Source: Trachythela sp. YZ-2020 (lineage: Eukaryota > Cnidaria > Anthozoa > Malacalcyonacea > Clavulariidae). From it: 64,000 nucleotides of DNA. The notes under the pieces are model-generated. The model did not search any database and had not been told where the DNA came from. It was given only the letters and a program-made list of their open reading frames with translations. The stretch spans positions 1,116,001 to 1,180,000 of the forward strand of contig JADLSH010000363.1 of NCBI GenBank assembly GCA_016169945.1, written 5' to 3'. This document shows, in pieces, positions 53,501-64,000 of the stretch (the stretch's first letter is position 1; each line of letters opens with the position of its first letter). Position numbers and translations under genes: made by a program.

Positions 53501-56500
53501 ATTATAAACAAAACCACACAATTGTACGATCGGTACAGACAGAATACCGTTTTTAAGAGGGTGAACATAGGCCGCGTTTCACTTCACCGATATTCTCACT
53601 CATTTTTTTGTTGCCTTCTGGGCATGTTTAGCAAGAAAAATATCGGCAAAGAAAAACGAGATCCATGCTCACAATTTCTCTGCGAATATACTTTCTACCT
53701 AACATCGCTCTGTGTCCGAAATTGCGTTGAAAGTTGCAGTAAAAATCACCTCGTGTAATATGGGCGGCCCTGTACTCTAGACTATTATAGTGCCTTTAGA
53801 CAAAGAATTCTGAAAGGCTGTCAAATCCTCTCTCACCTTTTGAGATCATCTTTTGTAAAATCCAGATAATATTTATACATAAATAGAGAATTTCCCGAAC
53901 TGAGGAGAATAAATTTATCCACGTAGTAAAACAATGCTTCATTGATTCCTTTTGAAAAATTTGGATTCTCCTGAAAGATAGGATTTAATACACTATACAT
54001 TCACTTCTTAATATAAATAATATACGCTGAACCACCAGATGTCCCAAACGTAACCTGCATGTTTGCTTCAATGGGAAAAAAACTAGAATTATGTCTCTGA
54101 CCAGTTACTAAGTTATGGTGCATGTAGTGTGAAAGAGCACACCTTAATCTATCAAAAAAACACTAAATTTACTATTTGCATATTAAGGAGACAAGTTACA
54201 GCTTCGTTCAAAAAACGCAATTTTTTACGTCTCCGACCAGTTACTAAGTTCTGGTGCATGTAGTGTGAAAGAGCACACCTTAATCTATCAAAAAAACACT
54301 AAATTTACTATTTGCATATTAAGGAGACAAGTTACAGCTTCGTTCAAAAAACGCAATTTTTTACGTCTCCGACCAGTTACTAAGTTCTGGTGCATGTAGT
54401 GTGAAAGAGCACACCTTAATCTATCAAAAAAACACTAAATTTACTATTTGCATATTAAGGAGACAAGTTACAGCTTCGTTAAAAAACGCAATTTGCAAGA
54501 CATATTTGCTGACATTCTGGCAATTTTTTGACTTCATCATTTCAGGCCAAACTTTTTTTATGTCTCCGATCAGTTACGGTGCATGTAGTGTGAAAGAGCA
54601 CACCTCAATCTATCAAAAATCAATAAATTTACTGTTTGCATATTAAGGAGACAAGTTACAGATTCGTTCAAAAAACGCAATTTGCAAGACATATTTTCTG
54701 ACATTCTGGCAATTTGTTGACGTCACTATTTCAGGCAAAATAATTTTTTTTATCTCCGACCAGTTACTAAGTTATGGAGCATGTAGTGTGAAAGAACACA
54801 CATTAATCTATCAAACAACACTAAATTTACTATTTGCATATCATGTTAAGGAAACAAGTTACAGCTTCGTTAAAAAACGCAATTTGCAAGACATATTTGC
54901 TGACATTCTGGCAATTTTTTGACTTCATCATTTCAGGCCAAACTTTTTTTATGTCTCCGATCAGTTACGGTGCATGTAGTGTGAAAGAGCACACCTTAAT
55001 CTATCAAAAAACACTAAACTTACTATTTGCATATTAAGGAGACAAGTTACAGCTTCGTTCAAAAAACACAATTTGCAAGACATATTTGCTAACATTCTGG
55101 CAATTTTTTGACGTCATTATTTCAGGCCAAAATTTTTTTTTGTCTCCGACCAGTTACTAAGTTATGGTGCATGTAGTGTGTTACTGGATGTGCAGTGAAA
55201 CTCCAGATGCAAATCATAACCAACCTTGGACGATTTACTGGCTGCTTGATTTTGATATTGGAACGCAAGTATAGGTTCAGAACTACTCGTCCACAAACAC
55301 GCTGTATTGTCTTTAGAGCTGGTCAGCAAATATTGACAATCATGACTAAAGTCTACTGACTGCACAGCACCGTTATGACCTGAATTGAGGAAAACATTTA
55401 ACTTAAAATACTATTGCCTATAGTTGTAATTACATATACGTGTTTGGTTCGAGTCATAGATGGTTAGAGTTTTCGAATGAATGTAAATGTGAATGATTTT
55501 TGTTGTGCTAATTAACAAAAAGCATTTCCCCCCCCAACATTTGCCCAACTTGTCGACCTTGCACCCCCGCCTGGTACGTCTATGGGTAATTAATCTAATA
55601 ACTGATTTAGTCCACCACTGAACTTAGAACTAAATTTAGTCTAATTTAATACCAAACATCGCAGGTTCTCGCCTGGTACTCTGGTGCACTCCTGTCGTAG
55701 CACTTGACCGATGAGGGTTCCTTCTTACTGGACCTCTATGGAGAACAGTTTAGAACTGATAGAGCTGTCCAGTCGGTAAATAGGATTAGTATTTAGAATT
55801 TATTAACTTAGATGAAAGTAGATCTACCCATAGTTAATAGAGAGGGCTGGTTTGGAAGCTTCATTTTAAAAGTACAATATAACTCATTATCTATGTTATT
55901 GTCCAGGTTTATGCAAAAATGTAGTCCTTCATTATCACGTGTGTATTGTATTTTCACACAAACAACCAATAGCAATGTTTTGGTTTATTTACCCATCTGT
56001 AACTTAACAATTGCCCAGTTTTGACATGGTTATTGGTTGTTTAGGTGAAAATACAATACACACGTGACGACGAAGAACTACATTTTTGCATAAACCTAAA
56101 CCAACATAGATAATGAGTTTCATTGTACTTTCGTGAAGCTTCCAAACCAGCCCTCTCTATTAACTATGATCTACCTGAGTATACTCGCTGTTTACTGGTT
56201 TGTGGTATGTCCAGGACATGCGCAGTGTGGTTAGCCAAAGCACATGCCAGTTTCTTGCCATTACCTAGACACCGAAAACAAATGAATTCAAAAAAACACA
56301 GTTATGGTTATTAGAATTGAAAAACGTTTTCAACCTTCTTCCGGATTGGATTTTGGGTTTTCCCAACCTTCGTCAAAATAACTGGAAATTTTCCGACATG
56401 CAGGCTTTTGCCTGGGTATACGTACCAGAAATGGATTCCTTTTGTAATTACGAGAAATGGATTCCTTTTGCTAAATATACGAATTGAAATATTTACCTGA

Positions 56501-59500
56501 AAATTTTATTTCATTGATAGCAACAGGCACAGAACACAGCGACAGTTTCTCTTTCAATTCTGTTGGTATACTGTATTCTGGCGGTTTACTTTCTTTATCG
56601 CTAATAGAAACAATATAGGCATGACGCATGTTGATACTCGTTGCTACCCAATTCACCCACATTTATTGTTTAAATGCTTGGCCGGTTCCCCTTTAAAGGG
56701 TCGGATAGAAAGAAATTGGAAAGAATTCAGGAAAAACCCTTGCAAGCAGTATATAACACTACTGTACTAATCTCACTTATAATGAGTTACTTTGTCGAGC
56801 TAAACTTCCTATATACCTTATACAACAGACGGCTCCAGGACATTGCGGTGCTCATGCATAAGGTAAAGAATAATCTAGCTCCTCCACATATAACATAATT
56901 ATTTAGACGAAAAAACAGCGTTATGAATTGCGTAATGCAGACTTTGAACTTCCTAGGTTTAAAAGTGTAAGATATGGAAAACATTCTCTCAGATACTTTG
57001 GACCTTATTTGTGGTCCAAGTTAGAAGAGAATGTACTAACTTGAAATCTTTTATAAGTAATATAAGAAAGAAAGATCTAGAGATCTCATTAATATAAGAC
57101 AAACACGACGTGGACCATTTAAATTACCTAATTGATATATTTTTTTATATAATTTTCAATACTTGTAATTCATATAGACCACTATTTTTCATATATATAG
57201 ATACTTAGTATAATATAGTTCGTTTTCATTGTAATATATACATAATAGCTAAATAGTGTCCCCAATTAGCTATTGTAGCTAAACACATTGACACTTTAAT
57301 AAAGTTTTCATTCATTCATTCTTTCATTCATTCATTGTTCCATTCTATGCTTTCATTATCAAAACAATATGGTAACTAGGAAGATGAGTTATCTAAAAAT
57401 CGTCAACTGAGAATTAAAAAGGTCTAACTGCATTTTGCATGGTATTGAGAAGTTAGTTCTATTAACGTTAGTTTGTCTAATAGTAAAACTAAATTCTCAA
57501 TACCATGCAAAATGCAGTTAGACCTTGTTAATTCTCAGTTGACGAAATGTTAATTGGGTGGCGACGGTGGTTAAGCCCAGGTTCAGGCCTGGCCCAGGTC
57601 AAACGAGGATGGGACTTGATGAGAGTCAATGAGAGTTGAAAATCTCACTCGCGTTTGAACTCTCATCAACTGTCATGCACTCTTATTAACTTCGAGCTGG
57701 TTCAATCAAATTTTGATGAGAGTTTTCCCACGTTTGACTGGTACGCGCGGTAATATCCAGTCAACTCTCATGCCACTCTTGTTCTGGTTTGACCGGGGCA
57801 TTATATGCACCATGCACCTTACCTTAATAATGATTTCTTTGATGCAAGTGGTTTGGGCGGAAACTGAGCAGTTTTTGACTGCTTCACAGCATTGAGTTTC
57901 GGGGAAAACATTTTAGTTCTGAAAGAGCAGTAAAACGAAATTAAGGATGTTGGCAACACAGAGGTTTACGGACGTGCCTTTCTCCTCTGTAACCGAAGTT
58001 TAGTTCATGCAATATGCAGTTTTTTAATTAGAATTTCGCATCAGTCACATGTAAGAAGGGAGCTTCCAGTATCAAACACCGCAAATCTTCTCCCGTTTTC
58101 TCCTACAGCAACACTGGATCAATAAGTAATGCCATTACTAAACCTCTAGGGAGAACAGTTTAGAACACTGGATCAATAAGTAATGCCCTTACTAAACCTC
58201 TAGGGAGAACAGTTTAGAACACTGCATCAATAAGTATTGCCCTTACTAAACCTCTAGGGAGAACAGTTTAGAAAACTGGATCAATAAGTAATGCCCTTAC
58301 TAAACCTCTAGGGAGAACAGTTTAGAACACTGCATCAATAAGTATTGCCCTTACTAAACCTCTAGGGAGAACAGTTTAGAACACTGCATCAATAAGTATT
58401 GCCATTACTAAACCTCTAGGGAGAACAGTTTAGAACACTGCATCAATAAGTATTGCCCTTACTAAACCTCTAGGGAGAACAGTTTAGAACACTGCATCAA
58501 TAAGTATTGCCCTTACTAAACCTCTAGGGAGAACAGTTTAGAACACTGGATCAATAAGTAATGCCCTTACTAAACCTCTAGGGAGGAACAGTTTAGAACA
58601 CTGGATCAATAAATATTGCCCTTACTAAACCTCTAGGGAGAACAGTTTAGAACACTGGATCAATAAGTAATGCCCTTACTAAACCTCTAGGGAGAACAGT
58701 TTAGAGCACTGGATCAATAAGTAATGCCCTTACTAAACCTCTAGGGAGAACAGTTTAGAGCACTGGATCAATAAGTAATGTCCTTACTAAACCTCTAGGG
58801 AGGAACAGTTTAGAGCACTGGATCAATAAATATTGCCCTTACTAAACCTCTAGGGAGGAACAGTTTAGAGCACTGGATCAATAAATATTGCCCTTACTAA
58901 ACCTCTAGGGAGGAACAGTTTAGAGCACTGGATCAATAAATATTGCCCTTACTAAACCTCTAGGGAGAACAGTTTAGAGCACTGGATCAATAAGTAATGC
59001 CCTTACTAAACCTCTAGGGAGAACAGTTTAGAACTGATAGAGCTATCCAGTGATGTATTCCTATTTTTACTTATTATCACGTAACACTACTTACCTAGGT
59101 GTAGTCGTATAAGCAGAAGACTTGATTTTTGTCCTGAATGTGATTGGTTGATCTCCCACAGCACCTTTGTTCTTTTCATCTTCTACAAATGCAAAGTTGA
59201 TTAGCAACTGCATGGGACGGCAGAGTCTCGTTGGGGTTGATTGTCAGTGGGTGTTGGTGACACAATGGTTGCCAGTGGTTGCCTTCACAGCTGTGACCAG
59301 GGTTCAATTCCCGCAACATGCAGGTTTCTGATTATAATTTTGTCTCAGTCACACATGTAATGAGTGCTTGCGCGACTCTACGAAATAGCGCATGGATCAA
59401 TCTCGGGCCACTCCGGTGTTCTCCTGTATAGTAACACTGGACAATTTTTGGTATGGCCATTACTGCACATCTACATGAAACACTTTAGAACTGACAGAGA

Positions 59501-62500
59501 GGCATAGCCCGCTGTAATAATTTCTCTATTTCATTAAGCGCCCTCCTCGTCTCAATGATACTTGTAAACAAAAAAATAGAAGTACAGTAATGACACTGTA
59601 AGACTGTCCTACTTTTAACATTTCGTTTTGCTGGTTTGTCAGGTTGGACTTTTGGAACAAGCTCAGCTTTCAATGGAGAATCTTCACACAAAGGAGCTCT
59701 TAAGATAGAAAATAAGTTTGGTGTTACCGTGGAGTGATGGACGCTTCATATGATGCATTAACTTATAATCATATATATAGATAAATTGAAGTTAATTACT
59801 TTGACAAAACAGATAATTCTGGACAATCCAACTGGGCATTCTCGGATGCGTCATCGCCTCCAGCATGTACAAAACACCCTTCTGTATTGGTCTAAATAAT
59901 TAGAACAATGAAACATTAATTTTGAAACAAATAACAATTTTAATTAAGAATGAAATATTATTCAGTTTCCCATTCTGATATTAAGAATTCGTTTTGCTGA
60001 CATACCACTTTCGTAGGGAGATCTTCATTCGACGACAAGAATATGTGTAGAATATGAAGTGAAGTTTCAAACAGACTTCCCAAGACGCAAATGATCTTTG
60101 AACAACAAAGAAGCGGAACAAGTTATTACAGCCGAAACTCTCCTAACGCACACCTTTCTTATACACACGTAACAAGATGTGTTCGCAACAGATTTGTAGC
60201 AAGCTTGTCAGCAAGTTGTAACAATATTTTATCAAGTGCTACAACTCTCCTTAATATGCAAATAGTAAACAGTTTAGTGTTTCTTGATAGATTAAGGTGT
60301 GCTTGTTCAGACTACATGCACCATAACTTAGTAACTGGTCGGAGACCAAAAACATTTTGGCCTGAAATGATGACGTCAAAAAATTGCCAGAATGTCAGAA
60401 AATATGTCTTGCAAATTGCGTTTTTTGAACGAAGCTGTAACTTGTCTCCTTAATATGCAAATAGTAAATTTAGTGTTTTTTGATAGATTAAGGTGTGCTC
60501 TTTCACACTACATGCACCATAACTTAGTAACTGGTCGGAGACATAAAAAAATTTTGGCCTGAAATGATGACGTCAAAAAATTGCCAGAAAATATGTCTTG
60601 CAAAATTTAGTGTTGCCTGGCTACGCCACTGGCTACAAGGTTGTCACTCACAACTTGTTAACAAGTTGTTGAGTTGAATTGCAGGACGATAACAAGTTGT
60701 TGGAACAACTTGTAACAAGTCTGTTGAGTCAACAACCTTGTAGCAGGTTGTCAACAAGCCGTTGACAACTTGTCAACAAGCTGGGAATGTTCAAGCAGTG
60801 CGAACACATCCTGATAATAAGTTGTTGAAATAGCATTGGTTGTGGCTGCTGCAGGTTTGTTACAACTTGCGCGTTTCTACGGATTGGATTTTGGGTGTTC
60901 CCAACCTTCGTCAAAGTAACTGGAAATTTTCCGACATGCAGGCTTTTGCCTGGGTATACCTACCAGTCGGCCATTGCAGTACTGCTAGTCTGAGTGAGTG
61001 TTGAATGTTGCTACTAATACTAGCCTGACTAGTCTAGTATTTGCAACTTTGCAATGTTTTATTCAGTGTTTCACTTTCAACCTTCCTCAATGCCAGTAAA
61101 CCTTCCTCGCGGGTGGTACCCGCATACCCGCGCGTTTCTACCCTTGTGAAGGTTCTTCTAACCTTTTCTTGCTGTTGGTAAAACTCACAAGAACCACAAA
61201 GAGAAACGGTAGAAAATTCGCTCGGCTGACGTTCGTTACTCACAGGAATAGGTTCTACATATAAAAAAGTGTAGGTACCAAATTAGGTACCAAAACATTC
61301 AAGAATGTAGAATATACCAGATATTTGTTTACCCCTAAAGTCTATAATCTTCATTGGTTGACAAGTGTTAAGATTCACAACAAACAGCGCGCCTGTTGTA
61401 ACACAGAGGAGACTGTCAGCAACCTCAAGCAACTCACTGAAACGAAATATTAACAACAATATCTCAATCACAATGTTCATATTTTTTACCTGTACAAGTT
61501 TTGGAAAAATTTCCTTGTCCCACACAGGGCCTGAAGGCTCTCTCCTCCGCAGAGGTTTCCGACATTATAAACTATTATGTGTTTCTAACTATTATGTGTT
61601 TTATGTGTTTCTAACTATCATGTGCTCCTAACATGAAGTTGTAGAGGGAAGAGTGTGGAACTTAAAGCCTCTGCAGAGGAGAGAGGCCTGAAGGTGTAAC
61701 CTCCAGATTGCTAGCTTGACGTTCTGGCAGTTGAGCTAATAGAACTCATTCTGAGTGGCATGCTGAGGTAAATTCAGGTATTTAAGTATAGTGCTCGTCG
61801 TTAAGTTTTATCAGCTCAACTAACAGAGCGTCAGACTACCATAAATTTTGAGGCCACGGGTTCAAGCCTCGTTTAAACACGTAAAAGCGCACCAGTTGTA
61901 ACAAACGTGTAGCAGACTTGTAGCAATATGCTGTTCCAACAACTTGTCAACAAGCCCGCTATGCAAATTTGTTCGTGTTCATTGACGGTGAAAACAATCC
62001 ATTTCTAAAGAAATGAATAATGATAATGATTCGGCGGGCTGGCTACGCCTCTGTACGTGTGTAATATGTGGCACTCATTAATTTTTCCAGAGCTTTCACA
62101 TACATATATTATTCAGCTCACTCCCCGTCGGGGCTTTTCAGTGACCGATTACATCAAGTATTTCGCTTACTATATTACGTACTTAGCCTACACTATATAT
62201 TTTTACAACAATTGTGATATTACTTTCCTAATCTATATATCCTAACCCACCCAGTCAGCTTTCCCTGTGGGAGGAAACCGGAGTGCCCGGAGAAAACCCA
62301 CGACTTTCGGTAGAGCGCTGACTTACTCTTTTCACATGAGTAGAGTCCCCAGAGAGAATCGAACCCACAACTCAGAGGTGAAAGGCGCTTGCTCTGACGA
62401 CTGCGCCACCTCGCACAAAGGAGAACAAATTTATTTACTGTCAACCTGTAAACAAAATAACATAACAATCAATATATATTTCCATGCTCATTACTATACC

Positions 62501-63960
62501 GACAGTCGATGCCCTAACACATTTTTGGTAGTCTTAAGGCTCTTTTCCGATCCACTCATCGCAAAAGCAACTCGCAAACTCGCTGCGAGTTCTTGCATGT
62601 AATTAAAATAAACTGTCGAGCATTGTGATTGGATGAAAATACTCGCAGCGAGCTTGCGAGTTGGTTTTTGCGACGAGTGGAAAAGAGCCTTTAGGCGTCG
62701 TTCAAACGTCGCGCTACTGCCGTGCCGAACGCATTACAAACAATAGATAATGAGGCATTTCAGCTGATTATGTATTGTTTTTAATGCGTTCGGCACATGA
62801 GAAGCGTGACGTTTGGAACAGGCCTTAGCATATACCTTGTAGCATGGTAATCATTACCATCCGTTGGCAATGTTTCATTTTTACTAGGACAGTTATAACA
62901 CAGGCCAATGACAGCGAGTCCTGGTTCCTCTTGATTCTCAGTATTATCATCATTCTCCAGATGTTGAGCAAAATATTTGTTTAAGTCCAGGGTACGAAGA
63001 CACTTGTATCGATCATCTAACGAAAAAATTCGCACCTAAATAGAATAGAAGCAATACTCATGCATATACACTGGAAAAATATTTTGAAATCTATACGATG
63101 GAAATATTATGGAAATGATTTTTCCATAGTATTTTCATATTATATCCATAATATTTCCATTAGTATAAAAATGGCAATAACTAATTACCATTTTCATACT
63201 ATTTCCATAGTGTTTCCATGGCAATTAGTATAGAATTAGTATAATTTCCATGCCCATTGTCATTTTCATGCTATTTCCAACTAGGATCCATAGTATTTCC
63301 ATAGTGTTTCCATGGCAATTAGTATAGAATTAGTATAATTTCCATACCCATTGTCATTTTCATACTATTTCCAACTAGGATCCATACTATTTCCATAGTG
63401 TTTCCATGGCAATTAGTATAGAATTAGTATAATTTCCATGCCCATTGTCATTTTCATGCTATTTCCAACTAGGATCCATGGTATTTCCATACCTATGGTT
63501 TCTATGGCAATTAGTATGGAATTAGTATAATTTCCATATCTATTGTCATTTTGTCATACTATTTCCAACGAGGATCCATATTATTTTCATAGTGTTTCCA
63601 TGGCAATTAGTATGGAATTAGTAGAATTTCCATACTAATTGCCATTTTCATACTATTTCCAACTAAGGATCCATACTACTTCCATAGTAAGGATTTTGAA
63701 AAAAATTCCCATTGATATAGGCACTTTGTTGACAAGGCGGAATTTCTTTGTTGAACATGCAATTCATTTGTTGAAATAACGTTCTTGTAACAATTTACTA
63801 TTTTCATTTGCATTGTGGAAAACCGGCCTATGAAAGATGAAGAAAAACGAAAAAACAATAATTGAATAAGTAAAAAGAGAATGAATTACCATGCCATCAG
63901 AAGATCCAAAGCTGACTTCTTTTCGAGTTGAATGGAATGCGAGAGAGAGAAATGGATGTG
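50574..63960 (-). CDS. WDR27: WD repeat-containing protein 27, C-terminal part
   Basis: Nineteen phase-consistent exons, 5'->3': 63960-63890, 63035-62836, 61436-61333, 61254-61163, 60095-60006, 59891-59800, 59698-59613, 59182-59095, 57918-57823, 56600-56497, 56264-56175, 55379-55225, 53970-53837, 53498-53401, 53283-53162, 52507-52410, 51800-51698, 51411-51313, 50627-50574 (stop). About 658 residues; earlier exons lie beyond 64000. Blocks match human WDR27 in order: HPFLSLAFHST, TGALFVVNLN, LGSLFETSLHI, TKMFSPKLNA, GNGKKLACALANH, GHNGAVQSVDFS, FYYVDKFILLSSG, IAAIGDG-type AAIGDGVKIWDLRSTR, GVAWSPCAKYFAVGSEDKS, and the terminal VSATLDGKLYF. It is a beta-propeller protein with at least five WD repeats in view; its cell role is poorly known. 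All phases agree and no stop interrupts it. Confidence 0.92.
50628..51312. other. Last WDR27 intron, repeat-filled
   Basis: 50775-51190 carries a G-run repeat: GGGGCCGTTCAACAATTACG, ATTACATAGGAGGGGAG, ATGATGACAGTGGGAGG, with ATGTAATCAAT words on both sides suggesting inverted halves. No coding sequence. Confidence 0.5.
51412..51697. repeat. Intron with a copy of the 54-bp-satellite source element
   Basis: GTCCAGTAAGTGTCATCCCTTATTGG..AACACTGGATAACTC..CAGTTCTAACGGCAATCTCTTATTGGACC (51505-51630) is an inverted, diverged copy of the dispersed element. Confidence 0.5.
51850..52345. mobile_element. CAAGTTGTTAACAAG-type foldback repeat (WDR27 intron)
   Basis: From about 52020 to 52345: GTTGTAACAAACCTGC, GACAAGTTGTCATC, CAACAACTTGTTAACAAGTTG and ACACATCTTGTTGACAAGATGTG. 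An inverted relative is at 60630-60870. Noncoding. Confidence 0.65.
52508..53161. other. WDR27 intron with degenerate ~75-95-bp repeats
   Basis: 52640-53050 repeats a loose unit (GGTGAGGGAAGCAAAGCGGATATGGTATGGACA..AAGGGATGAA..AATGAAGA.ATCAGAAGAAGA) about four times. Noncoding. Confidence 0.6.
53560..53765. repeat. Dispersed repeat, second copy of 34440-34630
   Basis: TTGTTGCCTTCTGGGCATGT and ACATCGCTCTGTGTCCGAAATTGCGTTG are shared in the same orientation. It lies in a WDR27 intron. Confidence 0.75.
54110..55190. repeat. Satellite in a WDR27 intron: ~135-bp and ~190-bp alternating units
   Basis: The block GCATGTAGTGTGAAAGAGCACAC occurs six times (about 54118 to 54990) and a truncated seventh ends at about 55180. 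The first units are about 135 bp; later ones are about 190 bp because they include an added TGCAAGACATATTTGCTGAC..TTTCAGGCC segment. Two inverted units lie at 60245-60605. Confidence 0.92.
55490..55811. other. WDR27 intron with a copy of the satellite source element
   Basis: 55690-55785 (CTTACTGGACCTCTATGGAGAACAGTTTAGAACTGATAGAGCTGTCCAG) is a complete-looking copy of the element amplified at 58105-59035. Confidence 0.6.
55815..56173. mobile_element. ~360-bp foldback element abutting a WDR27 splice donor
   Basis: TAGATC..CCATAGTTAATAGAGAGGGCTGGTTTGGAAGCTTC at the left is matched by its complement at about 56130-56172. The arms pair through TACAATA, AGATAATGAG, TTTATGCAAAAATGTAG and CACGTGTGTATTG. 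The right edge coincides with the intron start (GTAGATC on the minus strand) of exon 56264-56175. TA at both edges is a likely target duplication. Confidence 0.75.
56674..57340 (+). pseudogene. 3' end of a CR1/L2-type LINE with (CATT)n tail
   Basis: The plus-strand reading holds RKKLERIQEK, then TLYNRRLQDIAVLMHKVKNN, diagnostic of the C-terminal region of CR1/L2-like ORF2. Later pieces (SLRYFGPYLW) are in other frames. It ends AATAAAGTTTTCATTCATTC with a (CATT)n tail at about 57300-57337. Dead and 5'-truncated, antisense in WDR27. Confidence 0.85.
57399..57547. mobile_element. 149-bp foldback MITE
   Basis: ATCGTCAACTGAGAATTAAAAAGGTC and its complement ending ATGCAGTTAGACCTTGTTAATTCTCAGTTGACGA give arms of about 53 bp around a 40-bp loop. 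WDR27 intron. Confidence 0.85.
57548..57822. other. WDR27 intron with tandem-like GAGAGTT words
   Basis: 57600-57780 has repeated and inverted GATGAGAGT / ACTCTCAT words and may be another small foldback. No coding sequence. Confidence 0.4.
58105..59035. repeat. 54-bp satellite, about 17 units
   Basis: Unit: AACACTGGATCAATAAGTAA followed by TGCCCTTACTAAACCTCTAG and GGAGAACAGTTTAG. Seventeen CCTCTAGGGAG sites are spaced 54-55 bp. Variants: AAGTATT vs AAGTAAT vs AAATATT, AACACTGCA, and GGAGGAACAG (one inserted base). It sits in a WDR27 intron. Its flanks (CTCCTACAGCAACACTGG at the left and TTAGAACTGATAGAGCTATCCAGTG at the right) are the ends of the dispersed element found singly elsewhere. Confidence 0.97.
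59183..59612. other. WDR27 intron with another dispersed-element copy
   Basis: 59425-59500 (AGTAACACTGGACAATTTTTGG..CATTACTGCACATCTACATG.AACACTTTAGAACTGACAGAG) is one more diverged copy of the satellite source element. 59230-59330 is a short repeat (GGGTTCAATTCCCGC B-box-like). Nothing else. Confidence 0.5.
60096..61162. other. WDR27 intron made of three repeat families
   Basis: 60245-60605: two inverted units of the satellite at 54110-55190. 60630-60870: inverted copy of the CAAGTTGTTAACAAG repeat at 52020-52345. 60883-60965: direct copy of 56330-56420 (GATTGGATTTTGGG.TTCCCAACC .. GACATGCAGGCTTTTGCCTGG). 61050-61140 matches 17560-17660 in reverse. Confidence 0.8.
61538..61685. mobile_element. 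148-bp MITE, second member of the CTCTCCTCCGCAGAGG family, 9-bp TSD
   Basis: Ends CTCTCTCCTCCGCAGAGG and CCTCTGCAGAGGAGAGAG. Direct GCCTGAAGG flanks it at 61529-61537 and 61686-61694. The ends match those of 2047-2211 but the centre differs (TGTGTTTCTAACTAT words). WDR27 intron. Confidence 0.9.
61700..62240. other. WDR27 intron, mixed repeat fragments
   Basis: 61800-61880 has a tRNA-like fragment (TCAGCTCAACTAACAGAGCGTCAGA .. GGGTTCAAGCCTCG). 61885-61980 resembles the CAAGTTGTTAACAAG family. 61980-62240 shows nothing clear. Confidence 0.5.
62241..62415 (-). mobile_element. tRNA-derived SINE
   Basis: On the minus strand: GCGAGGTGGCGCAGTCGTCA with A-box, anticodon-like CTTTCACCTCTGAG, and B-box GGGTTCGATTCTC, then a tRNA-unrelated tail with GTGGGTTTTCTCCGGGCACT and TTTCCTCCCACAGGG. 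That is a tRNA-type head plus a body. A relative is at about 6805-6968. Confidence 0.8.
62535..62692. mobile_element. MITE with AAGGCTCTTTTCC ends, copy 2
   Basis: Same family as 38835-38979: the centre CTGCGAGTTCTTGCATGTAATTAAAATAAACTG is shared. Directly after it, 62695-62825 shows CGTCGCGCTACTGCCGTGCCGAAC / GTTCGGCACATGAGAAGCGTGACG as a second small inverted repeat. Confidence 0.88.
63060..63690. repeat. ~95-bp minisatellite (TTTCCATGGCAATTAGTATAG)
   Basis: From 63160 the block GTGTTTCCATGGCAATTAGT recurs at about 95-bp spacing five times, with ATTTCCAACTAGGATCC between. 63060-63160 is a related, less regular TTTCCATA-rich lead-in. It lies in the first visible WDR27 intron. Confidence 0.93.
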
Positions 63961-64000
63961 CTGTGTGGAAATTTAACGAGAGACAATCAGATAAGCAAAG

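Noticed and set aside
54401..55037. Two near-identical ORFs of 67-81 codons
   Set aside because: Same frame of successive satellite units; no independent evidence of coding.
58105..59035. Regular repeats resembling a CRISPR array
   Set aside because: Units are head-to-tail without spacers, in a eukaryotic intron; a satellite.
61800..61880. Possible second tRNA gene (TCAACTAACAGAGCGTCAGA .. GGGTTCAAGCC)
   Set aside because: The A- and B-box-like words are present, but acceptor and anticodon stems do not close; a SINE or tRNA fragment.
62267..62602. Plus-strand 111-codon ORF
   Set aside because: Lies across a tRNA-derived SINE and a MITE inside a WDR27 intron.

Overview
The window is invertebrate metazoan nuclear DNA. 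It is AT-rich, its genes are split by short introns with GT..AG borders, and its noncoding space is packed with foldback (MITE-like) elements, satellites and non-LTR retrotransposon debris. Gene content and repeat style suit a cnidarian (anthozoan-like), but that placement is an inference. Six host protein genes, one tRNA and one large DNA transposon could be rebuilt; exon borders were read by hand and checked for reading phase.

Layout: (1) 142-1614, minus: 5' half of a BPHL-type (valacyclovirase) serine hydrolase, running off the left edge. (2) 1978-3840: a large noncoding palindrome with a second MITE nested in one arm. (3) 3922-9774, plus: complete 10-exon Hedgehog acyltransferase (HHAT). 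(4) 10949-25893, minus: complete 23-exon splicing factor RBM25 (RRM, Arg/Asp/Glu-rich region, PWI), convergent with HHAT. (5) 26820-28827, minus: complete 4-exon ERH, in the same orientation just upstream of RBM25. (6) 29320-29391, plus: tRNA-Ala(CGC). (7) 32200-33594 plus and 39684-40481 minus: two SERTA-domain genes, tail to tail, about 6 kb apart. (8) 41652-48660: a ~7 kb transposon with matching terminal inverted repeats and a gene encoding SAM domain, coiled coil, DDE-like transposase core and PHD finger. (9) 50574 to beyond 64000, minus: WDR27, 19 exons seen, with its N-terminal exons off the right edge.

The most unusual item is the SAM-DDE-PHD transposon, which I cannot place in a named superfamily. 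Its reading frame is broken at homopolymer runs although neighbouring host genes are intact. Other points of note: two independent insertions of one MITE family with 9-bp target duplications, an 8-bp-TSD hAT-like MITE with another element inside it, a 17-unit satellite grown from the interior of a dispersed repeat, an exact 116-bp duplication that copies part of an ERH exon, a duplicated in-frame exon candidate and a 15-nt microexon in RBM25, and an upstream ORF overlapping the start of one SERTA gene.

The host genes are not an operon or pathway. RBM25 and ERH are both nuclear RNA-processing factors and lie in tandem, which may be chance.
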